A DNA stretch of 64,000 nucleotides from DATBGS01 sp036557885 (GTDB lineage Bacteria; Chloroflexota; Ktedonobacteria; Ktedonobacterales; DATBGS01): assembly GCA_036557885.1 (NCBI GenBank), contig DATBGS010000108.1:1-64000 (forward strand). Direction: 5' to 3'. Under the pieces are notes generated by a model, which saw only the letters and a list, made by a program, of their open reading frames with translations, had not been told where the DNA came from and searched no databases. Of the stretch, positions 34,165 through 41,159 are shown piece after piece. The translations under genes and the position numbers were made by a program. Within the stretch, counting starts at the first letter, position 1; every line of letters begins with the position of its first letter.

Positions 34165-35163
34165 CTAGTCGTCGCTCTCCTCGTCCTCCTCGCCCTCGTA
34201 CTCTTCCCAGTTCCGCCCGGTATAGTGCATAAAGACATCGTGTAAGCTCGCAGGACCACTCTTGCCCTCCAGGAGCGCCACCTGGCGCTTCAGTTCAGTC
34301 GGAGTATCCATCGCTACAATCCGTCCACCGTCAATGATCGCAATCCGATCACACAGCGCGTCCGCCTCATCCATGTCATGCGTCGTCAACAAGATCGTCG
34401 CATCGTGCGTATCGCGCAGTTCGCGCACAAAGACCTGCACATCCGCCTTTGAGCGCGGGTCCAGCCCCGTCGTCGGCTCATCCAACAGCAGCAGCACCGG
34501 CGCTGTCAGGAACGCCCTGGCAATCGCCACCTTCTGCTGCATCCCACGCGACATATTCTCCAGCCCCTGCGAGATGCGATCAGGCTTAATCCCCAGCCGC
34601 GTCAGAATCGCGTAAATCTCCTGTTTCGCCTGCTCACCAGGCATCCCATATAAACGCGCCGCGTAGATCAGATTCTCATATGGACTCAGCTTCTTAAAGA
34701 ACGCCGCATCCACACTCACCCGATTGATCAACTGCTGCACCCGACGCTCATCCCGCTGCACATCGTAGCCAAAAATGCGCACCGTCCCCGCGTCTGGTTC
34801 CAGCAAAGTCGAGATCAGCCGGATAAAGGTTGACTTCCCCGAACCGTTTGACCCCAGCACTCCAAAGATCTCGCGCCGCTTCACCGTCAGCGTCACATCC
34901 TCCACCGCCCGCACGACCCGCGCGCTATTCTTCTCCTTGCCGTCCTGCCCGCGTCTTGCCCCCAGGCCCTTCAGCTTGGAAACCAGCGAGCGTTGTTTAT
35001 AGAAACGCTTGGAGGCATGTGAAACCACCAGCGCGTCTTCTTGCATCAGTTCGGGTGTTATCTCAATCAACCCACGTTTTGTCGCAAGCGTGGGTGTTAC
35101 TTCCCTCTGTTGAGTTGATACCTGCTCGGCATCCTGTTCTAAGGAACGCTGGCTGACTGCCAC
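34165..35163 (-). CDS. ABC exporter ATP-binding protein
   Basis: This 332-residue ATPase has Walker A VLGSNGSGKSTFIRLIS, Walker B LLLLDEPTTGLD and the H-loop ILLTTHDMDEADALCDRI. The signature is NMSRGMQQKVAIARAF, so the usual LSGGQ is MSRGM. An N-terminal ~70-residue extension and an acidic C terminus (EEYEGEEDEESDD) flank the core. GTG at 35163 after AGGAGG is the start. It is the first gene of the cluster, behind the promoter at 35421-35449, and probably drives permease 32367-33200. Confidence 0.93.
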   Translation of the reverse strand: MAVSQRSLEQDAEQVSTQQREVTPTLATKRGLIEITPELMQEDALVVSHASKRFYKQRSLVSKLKGLGARRGQDGKEKNSARVVRAVEDVTLTVKRREIFGVLGSNGSGKSTFIRLISTLLEPDAGTVRIFGYDVQRDERRVQQLINRVSVDAAFFKKLSPYENLIYAARLYGMPGEQAKQEIYAILTRLGIKPDRISQGLENMSRGMQQKVAIARAFLTAPVLLLLDEPTTGLDPRSKADVQVFVRELRDTHDATILLTTHDMDEADALCDRIAIIDGGRIVAMDTPTELKRQVALLEGKSGPASLHDVFMHYTGRNWEEYEGEEDEESDD

Positions 35164-35656
35164 AATACACCTCCTGAGCCGCTTCATTGCGGGCCGGGCA
35201 ACTGCCCTTGAGCGTAGTTCCTATCTAGTACGAATTCTTTTTAGCTCACCCATTTCCGGTACTTGGGCGCTTGCCAAAGACCCTCTTCTGCCACACCGCA
35301 ACCTCCTCTCCATCTTCCCCTATCTCTTTGTGTACCATTGACACCTCACCGCGTGAATGTCCGTTTGGACAGACTTCCAACTGATCTTCCGTACTACTCA
35401 CCTCGCGCTGTTCTACTCTTATTGTAGCAGAAATCATTTATTAAAGCAAATACACATATTTATTTTTAATATATTCCCCGATGCCTGCCACACGTAAGAC
35501 ATACTCTGGCTGCGGGACACACAATCGCTCGGAGAAGACACGTCTGCCTGGGTTGGCCGTTTGGGTGGGAAGTGTCCAGAGAGGACACAAAAAACCGCAG
35601 GCATTCGCGTGTTCCGGGTGCCCACGGTGCAGGAGCTTGTTACGATGGCCTACAAA
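35164..35656. other. Leader and upstream region of the exporter cluster
   Basis: About 490 bp without a supported gene. It holds the exporter promoter (35421-35449), a ~250-nt leader, and an inverted repeat GTGTCC-AGAGA-GGACAC at about 35574-35590 followed by six A on the plus strand. A reverse 63-codon frame (35246-35437) covers the leader but starts upstream of the predicted transcript and has no ribosome site. Confidence 0.45.
35421..35449 (-). promoter_or_regulatory. Strong promoter of the exporter cluster
   Basis: On the minus strand TTGCTT (35444-35449) - 17 bp - TACAAT (35421-35426), with a TGC extension, forms a near-consensus promoter in an AT-rich island. The start is near 35414, ~250 nt before the first ATPase gene. 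Confidence 0.75.
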
Positions 35657-35803
35657 TCAAGGGTCAAAAAGGCAAGCTACCTGTGAGATGGGCACACTAC
35701 GGCCAGTTTGGCCCCCGCCGCCCGGAAGCGTAAGCAGTCCGGCGAAGGGTGCAAAGGTGCCAGGCCGCACAATACCGCAGCCAAAGTTTGCATAGCTTTG
35801 CAT
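35657..35803 (-). CDS. Putative small protein of 48 residues
   Basis: No family is recognised. The protein starts MQSYANFGCGIVRPG and is Gly/Pro-rich, with GLLTLPGGGGQTGRS in the middle and CLFDP at the end. What supports it is control: a near-consensus promoter at 35834-35863 and AAGGAGAT six bases before the ATG, giving a 5' UTR of only ~25 nt. It has no membrane helix. It could be a short protein or a leader peptide. Confidence 0.5.
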   Translation of the reverse strand: MQSYANFGCGIVRPGTFAPFAGLLTLPGGGGQTGRSVPISQVACLFDP

Positions 35804-35833
35804 CAGCCCATCTCCTTTCGTCAAAGTATATCT

Positions 35834-35863
35834 AGTATACGGCATTGGAGCCGAAAAAGTCAA
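35834..35863 (-). promoter_or_regulatory. Strong promoter with overlapping dyad
   Basis: TTGACT (35858-35863) - 18 bp - TATACT (35834-35839) on the minus strand. The -10 lies inside a GTATA-TCTAG-TATAC inverted repeat, so a repressor could cover it. The first gene downstream is the 48-codon ORF. Confidence 0.75.
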
Positions 35864-35994
35864 GAGCTTGCCGGGGCAATTTTAGATAGTCATTCCTGGC
35901 CTCTTCACATTGCTCCCGGCTCTGTCGCTAAAAAGACACCGCCTGGTTTGCTGGGTTGATACCCACGCTTACACGGCTGATCTACACGGCTGAT

Positions 35995-38343
35995 CTACAC
36001 TGCTGATCGTCTCCGGCGACGCGAGGCAAGCGCGCGCATCCAATCCAGCGGATTCAGCGAGGGCCGTCGCATCAACGCCCGCACCAGCCCACCGCGCAAA
36101 CGCATCCAGAGCTGGCGCAGCTCCTCCTGAATGCCCGTGCCCTGTGCTGGCGCTCCCCACCGTTCGCGCACATACAACTCTCCCAGCCGCTGAAGCGGCT
36201 CCGCCTGCACCGGCAGCCGCTGCTGCAACTCCTCGATATACTCAAACGGCGTTTGCGCCCGCTTCGGCTTAAATCCCGCCCAGCTTGCCAGCAGCGTCAC
36301 CCGGCCAAAGGTTTGCGCCACCGGACTCAATCCCCGGAAGCGCCGCTGCCACCAGACCGAACTGCTACCCAGCAGCAAGAGCAGCACTGCCGCCGTGCCG
36401 CCCGCGCCCAGCAGCAAGCGAAAACCCAGATCAGCTTGTGCGTTATTTGGGTTGGTGCTGCCAGTGGACGTATCCCCTGGATCAATATCTGGTGGTGGTT
36501 TGGACGGTCTGGGCGTCACCGAGCCGCCTTGAGGTGTTCCAGAGCCAGTCGCGGTCACGCTGGGCAAAGGCCGCTCAACCGGATTAAAACTGGCCGAAGG
36601 CTCAAAGTTAATCCAGCCGTAATCGCCAAAGTAAATCTGCGCCCAGGTATGCGCGTCTGTCCCCTTGACCACAAACTCATTGGTCTTCGTATCATAGTTT
36701 CCAGCCGTGTATCCAGAGGCCACCCGCGCAGGCATCCCCAACAGACGCGCCATCATCACCATCGCGCTGGCAAAGAAGGTGCAGAACCCCTTCTTCTCGT
36801 GAAACAAGAACCACGACACCGCATCTTGGTTGCCTGGCGGCTGGTCGTTATGCGCGCTGTAATCATAATGCCCCCGCAGATAGTCTTCCAGCGCCACCGC
36901 CATATCATACATGTTCGTGGCTCCTGAACTGCTTACGATCTGGTGCGCCAGGTCCGACACACGCGGGTCATTCAGCAGATCGTTGGGCACCTGCGTATAG
37001 CGCCGCACCAGCGGGTCTTGGGAGTCATCAGGCAAGGGCACCTGGCGCAGATGGCCCTCATCTGCTGTTGAAACATAAGAAGTGGCCGTATAGTGCTGCC
37101 CAGGAACCAGCGGGTCATGCGAATACCAGGAGGTATACCCTCCAACATTGCCCGTTACGCGAATCGGGATGCTAAACGAAGCCGGTTGAGCCGCCGCAAA
37201 GACAAAATACTGTCCGGGCGCCCCCAGCGGCGGATTGACCACCTTGATATTCTGGCGAATTTCGTTATAAAGCTGGCTCTCTGGATTCATATGCTGGTTT
37301 GCCGCCAATGTTTGCGGCTGATCACCAGTAGACCAGGTATGCCCATCAAAATGATCCTGTGTAATCGCCACCAGATACTGGTTGGAAACATCGGACGTAT
37401 AGGTCATGATGGTGATATTGGGCAGGTCCACATTGCCCGTCAACTGAAGCTGCGTCCCAAAGTACGCCACCGAGCCAGGGCCGCCGCTCACCTGAAACAA
37501 CCTGTTCCAGAACTGCTGCACCGAAACCCAGGGATTACTGGCGCCATCCCAGATGTCCGATACGGTGGAACTTACACCCCCAGATGGCAAAAACCAGCTC
37601 AGGATCATGATGGCAATCGAGAAGATCAACCCGGCCAGCATAAAATCCCAGCCCATATCCGGGGCATAGCGCAGCGAGCGCCGCCGCCACTGGCGATAGC
37701 CCTCCACCAGATTCGAGCGCACCAGCAGCAGCAGCGTCGCCAGCAAAAAGATCACCAGATAGATCAGCCCTTTGGACCCATCTGTATACGCCAGATTAAT
37801 CAGCAAAACAATCGCGGTGGCAATAGCTACCAGCCAGGGGCGGCGGGCTTGAAACACCAGCCACGCGCTCACATAGGCCAGAATAAAACTCAGCACCGCC
37901 AGAAACAACAAAAACATTACATCATCATTGGTATCCACATTGGGCGTAAAGGCTTTATGCAGCCAGTCGGTAAAATGGCCCCACAGACCGCCCAGCGTAC
38001 CACCCGGCACACCTCGCGCCGTTTCCCAAAAGGCAAAGAAAATGCCCGCCCCAACCAGAACCCAATGAATCAGCAAGCGCGGCACCTGATGCTGCTTGGC
38101 CGCAAGTAGCCCCAGCACCAGACCAGTTCCAGTCGTCCAGGTCAGAATGCCCAGGCCAATCGTCCAGCCCACAGCCTGAATACTCCACACCGCGCTGTAA
38201 ATGACGAAGCCCAACAAAATAAGCGTTGACCAGCCCTCTTCTGGTCGCAGCGGCAGCCTGCGCCACCAGTTCTTAGCAGCAGGAGGCTCTGACTCAGCAG
38301 GTATAGCCGCACGTTTAGGGGAAGGTTGAAGGGTGGTCTGCAT
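35995..38343 (-). CDS. TgpA-like transglutaminase membrane protein (DUF3488-TGc-DUF4129)
   Basis: This 782-residue protein has an N-terminal membrane half (~1-270, about eight helices) and a periplasmic transglutaminase-like domain (~380-600) with catalytic Cys521 (KKGFCTFFAS) and His565 (TDAHTWAQIYFGDYGWINFEPS). A Ser/Thr/Pro-rich linker leads to one more helix (~670-695) and a C-terminal DUF4129 segment (TLLASWAGFKPKRAQTPFEYIEEL). TgpA of Pseudomonas is essential and the family acts in the envelope; its reaction is unsettled. It is the third gene of a moxR-DUF58-TgpA operon, 20 bp after the DUF58 gene. Confidence 0.93.
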   Translation of the reverse strand: MQTTLQPSPKRAAIPAESEPPAAKNWWRRLPLRPEEGWSTLILLGFVIYSAVWSIQAVGWTIGLGILTWTTGTGLVLGLLAAKQHQVPRLLIHWVLVGAGIFFAFWETARGVPGGTLGGLWGHFTDWLHKAFTPNVDTNDDVMFLLFLAVLSFILAYVSAWLVFQARRPWLVAIATAIVLLINLAYTDGSKGLIYLVIFLLATLLLLVRSNLVEGYRQWRRRSLRYAPDMGWDFMLAGLIFSIAIMILSWFLPSGGVSSTVSDIWDGASNPWVSVQQFWNRLFQVSGGPGSVAYFGTQLQLTGNVDLPNITIMTYTSDVSNQYLVAITQDHFDGHTWSTGDQPQTLAANQHMNPESQLYNEIRQNIKVVNPPLGAPGQYFVFAAAQPASFSIPIRVTGNVGGYTSWYSHDPLVPGQHYTATSYVSTADEGHLRQVPLPDDSQDPLVRRYTQVPNDLLNDPRVSDLAHQIVSSSGATNMYDMAVALEDYLRGHYDYSAHNDQPPGNQDAVSWFLFHEKKGFCTFFASAMVMMARLLGMPARVASGYTAGNYDTKTNEFVVKGTDAHTWAQIYFGDYGWINFEPSASFNPVERPLPSVTATGSGTPQGGSVTPRPSKPPPDIDPGDTSTGSTNPNNAQADLGFRLLLGAGGTAAVLLLLLGSSSVWWQRRFRGLSPVAQTFGRVTLLASWAGFKPKRAQTPFEYIEELQQRLPVQAEPLQRLGELYVRERWGAPAQGTGIQEELRQLWMRLRGGLVRALMRRPSLNPLDWMRALASRRRRRSAV

Positions 38344-38363
38344 GCGTGCATCTCACTTCCTGA

Positions 38364-39557
38364 TCAAGCAACTGGTCCCTGCTCAAGCACACGCAGCAAG
38401 GGATCGCCGCGCCTCACAATCAGTGTTGGAATACCCAGATCAATCGCCATACTAGCCGCGCGGCTGCTGCTGGGCGCCTGATCAAACGTGCTGGGGTCCA
38501 GCGAGATCACTGCCGAGCGCACACCCCTGCGTTGCAGGTGACGCAGGCCACTCTGCCAATCGCTATGCCAGGAAGGGGTAATGACCAGGGCCAGAGTATT
38601 GCGTGCAAAATGGATCGCATCCATTGCCAGCGAATCGGCCAGCGATGAAGTGCCGCCAGCGCGTACCACTGCCAGCACCTCCAACAGGCGATCAAGCTGA
38701 CGCTCCCCATGATCTAAGGCCACAAACTCTTTCCGACCCGCGTTCACCACCAACCCAACCGAAATATCCTGGCGCAGCAGATACGACGCAAGCGTGGCCG
38801 CAATCGTCACCCCATATTCTTCAGTAGAGCTATCTCCCTGCCCCGCCTGCACATTCTCGTTCAGATCAAGAAAAATCCAGGCATCATACGTCGGGTCCAG
38901 TTCATACTCGCGCACCATCAGCGTCCCCATACGCGCAGTAGAAGGCCAGTGGATATGATTCACACTATCGCCAGGCACATACTCACGGATAGAAGCAGCA
39001 TTGGTCGTCGTCTGGAGTGAGCGCTGCGAGCCGCGCCCGCGCCCCGGCAACCCGCCCGGAAACAGCGCAAACTGCGACAGAGGCAGCACCATCGGCATCA
39101 CAATTAACGAATGTTCTGCCCACAGCGGCAGGTTCTTACGAAACAACCCCAACGGATCGCCCGTTGTGGCAATTGCCGGGCCAAGCGTATATTTTCCACG
39201 TCGCCGCGAAAGCGTGCGTGCTTTCCAGGCCATGCGCCGCCGCGCACCAAGGCTGGCAACGTAGCCCGCGCGATGCCCCGGTAAAGTCGAGTTATCAGCC
39301 ACCTGTACCCACAGCTTGGGGAACCAATGATGGTTTTCCAGCACCAGCCGCTCTTCCAGAATCTCACCCACCTGAATGCGCCCACCCGGCGACCCACGCG
39401 AGAAGCGCAGCCCCCGCACACTCAGGCGCGTCCAGAAATACGACCCCACCACCATCAAGATCAGCACATACATCACCACATAGAGCGGCTGCCAACCCGT
39501 CGCCAGGGCAAAAAAACCAGCGATACACGCCAGAAGAATTGCTTGCCAGGGACGCAT
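38364..39557 (-). CDS. DUF58-domain protein (vWA-like) with N-terminal membrane hairpin
   Basis: This 397-residue protein has two N-terminal helices (WQAILLACIAGFFALATG and VVMYVLILMVVGSYFW) and a soluble part with the DUF58 motif EYVPGDSVNHIHWPSTARMGTLMVREYE. A vWA-type fold follows (IFLDLNENVQAGQ, then LALVITPSW). DUF58 proteins usually partner MoxR ATPases in complex assembly. The gene begins three bases after the moxR stop, and TgpA follows. Confidence 0.93.
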   Translation of the reverse strand: MRPWQAILLACIAGFFALATGWQPLYVVMYVLILMVVGSYFWTRLSVRGLRFSRGSPGGRIQVGEILEERLVLENHHWFPKLWVQVADNSTLPGHRAGYVASLGARRRMAWKARTLSRRRGKYTLGPAIATTGDPLGLFRKNLPLWAEHSLIVMPMVLPLSQFALFPGGLPGRGRGSQRSLQTTTNAASIREYVPGDSVNHIHWPSTARMGTLMVREYELDPTYDAWIFLDLNENVQAGQGDSSTEEYGVTIAATLASYLLRQDISVGLVVNAGRKEFVALDHGERQLDRLLEVLAVVRAGGTSSLADSLAMDAIHFARNTLALVITPSWHSDWQSGLRHLQRRGVRSAVISLDPSTFDQAPSSSRAASMAIDLGIPTLIVRRGDPLLRVLEQGPVA

Positions 39558-39559
39558 GG

Positions 39560-40546
39560 TTAGCGCCTCCCTACCCAGGCTTTGGGCACCGGCACCGTAT
39601 CAAGAATCTCATCCAGCACACTGCTGGCAGTCACACCGCGCACCCGCGCCGCCGGAGAAACAATAATACGATGGGTCAGCGTCGCCTTGGTCAGGGCTTT
39701 CACATCATCAGGAATCACATATTCGCGGCCTCGCAGCGCCGCCAGCGCCTGGGATGTGCGGAAGAGCGCCAGCGAGCCACGCGGACTCACCCCCAGATAC
39801 ACATCGGCGTGATGGCGGGTGGCCTGGGCAATCGCCACAATATATTCGCGGATCGAGGTATCGGCGTGCATCTCGCGCACCAGATGCTGAATATAGGTCA
39901 ATTCATCCGCCGTAATCACCTGTCCAATCTGCTCCAGCGGATGCTGGAGCTGCTGGCGGTCCAGCACGCTCACTTCATCGGTCAGCCCCGGATACCCCAG
40001 GCTGATATTCATCATAAAGCGGTCTAATTGTGACTCTGGCAGAGGAAACGTGCCTTCATATTCAATAGGGTTCTGGGTCGCCATCACAATAAACGGCTCC
40101 GGCAGAGGATAGGTTTCGCCATCTACCGTAATCTGGACCTCTTCCATCGCCTCCAGCAAGGCCGATTGCGTCTTCGGGGTCGCGCGGTTCACCTCATCGG
40201 CCAGCACAAACTGGCTCATAATTGGTCCGGGGCGAAATTCAAAGTTGCCCGTTTTCTGGTTATAAATAGAAACGCCCGTGACATCACGGGGCATCAAATC
40301 TGGGGTAAACTGAATGCGCTTAAAGGTGCAACCGATAGATTTTGCCACCGATTTGGTCAGCACCGTCTTGCCCACGCCTGGCACGTCTTCAATCAGCACA
40401 TGCCCCCGGCATAACACAGAAATCAACGTCAGCCGCACGGCGTCGCCCTTGCCAATAATTACCCGTTCAACGTTCGCCGTCACGCGCTGAACAACCTCGG
40501 CGATCTGCTGCACCGATTGTTGCACTGAGCGATCCTCAACTCTCAC
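39560..40546 (-). CDS. MoxR-family AAA+ ATPase
   Basis: This ~328-residue chaperone-like ATPase has VLIEDVPGVGKTVLTKSVA (Walker A), FVLADEVNRATPKTQSALLEAMEE (Walker B) and the conserved ATQNPIEYEGTFPLPESQLDRFMM. MoxR proteins help insert metal cofactors or mature partner complexes. GTG at 40546, preceded by GTGAGGT, is the likely start; the open frame runs nine codons further. It is first in the MoxR-DUF58-TgpA operon, behind a promoter at 40834-40862 and a ~280-nt leader with tandem repeats. Confidence 0.95.
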   Translation of the reverse strand: MRVEDRSVQQSVQQIAEVVQRVTANVERVIIGKGDAVRLTLISVLCRGHVLIEDVPGVGKTVLTKSVAKSIGCTFKRIQFTPDLMPRDVTGVSIYNQKTGNFEFRPGPIMSQFVLADEVNRATPKTQSALLEAMEEVQITVDGETYPLPEPFIVMATQNPIEYEGTFPLPESQLDRFMMNISLGYPGLTDEVSVLDRQQLQHPLEQIGQVITADELTYIQHLVREMHADTSIREYIVAIAQATRHHADVYLGVSPRGSLALFRTSQALAALRGREYVIPDDVKALTKATLTHRIIVSPAARVRGVTASSVLDEILDTVPVPKAWVGRR

Positions 40547-40746
40547 AAAAAAATACCTCACGATTCTACACATCGCCTGGGCAAAGCATCAGTGAGGGAG
40601 CGTGCCAACCAGGAAAACAGGTAGACAGCAATTCCAGCCTGGCTCGCTCCTCATCTCCATCCCCCGCGCAAGCAATATGACTGACTCCCGACACAGGGGA
40701 GCGACAATTCGTCCTCTCCGCAAGCGCAGGAAACGTTCCAAAAACT

Positions 40747-40780
40747 TCTTTATGGATACTACGGTTTTATGAATACTACG
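40747..40780. repeat. Tandem 17-bp direct repeats in the moxR leader
   Basis: TCTTTATGGATACTACG (40747-40763) is followed at once by GTTTTATGAATACTACG (40764-40780), 14 of 17 identical. They lie ~50-80 nt downstream of the predicted moxR transcription start, a place for a regulator or a leader RNA. Confidence 0.6.
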
Positions 40781-40833
40781 TTACAAGGATAGGGATTGCT
40801 CACAGAGATAAAAGGAGCGACCAGACTGCTGAG

Positions 40834-40862
40834 ATTGTAGCATGGCCCATCACAGCGGTCAA
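40834..40862 (-). promoter_or_regulatory. Strong promoter of the moxR operon
   Basis: On the minus strand TTGACC (40857-40862) - 17 bp - TACAAT (40834-40839) with a TGC extension. The start would be near 40827. Confidence 0.75.
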
Positions 40863-41159
40863 GTGATCTACTTCACAAAAACACGCTTCTTTGGAGCCAG
40901 GCAGCCAGGCGCAAAGACAGAGTGAGCAGAAGACAATCCCTCTATCTGTATACATCGCGCAAGCCCCAGGAATTCCTGCATAGAGACGTGCTGAATAGGA
41001 AAAGTGTCACGTCTTGCATCTGCTAGATGGTGACGAACTTCCAGAGTGAGGGTGAGAAGGAGCAGAGAGAGAGTCTTCCACACGAACCTGGCAGAGCAAT
41101 TGAGCAAGCGCCTTGCGGGGCGCTTGAGGCAAACGCCCGCGAACGCACTGATCGGCTGG

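Larger units (their letters stand above)
40547..41159. other. Leader region upstream of moxR
   Basis: These ~610 bp hold no supported gene. They hold the moxR promoter (40834-40862), tandem 17-bp repeats (40747-40780), and downstream sequence of the reverse-strand gene at 41160-43607. Confidence 0.5.

Noticed and set aside
35246..35437. A 63-codon reverse ORF in the exporter leader
   Set aside because: Its start lies upstream of the predicted transcript start, it has no ribosome site, and its sequence is unremarkable.
35481..35795. A 104-codon forward ORF opposite the 48-codon ORF
   Set aside because: It has no ribosome site or promoter and largely overlaps the better-supported reverse ORF.
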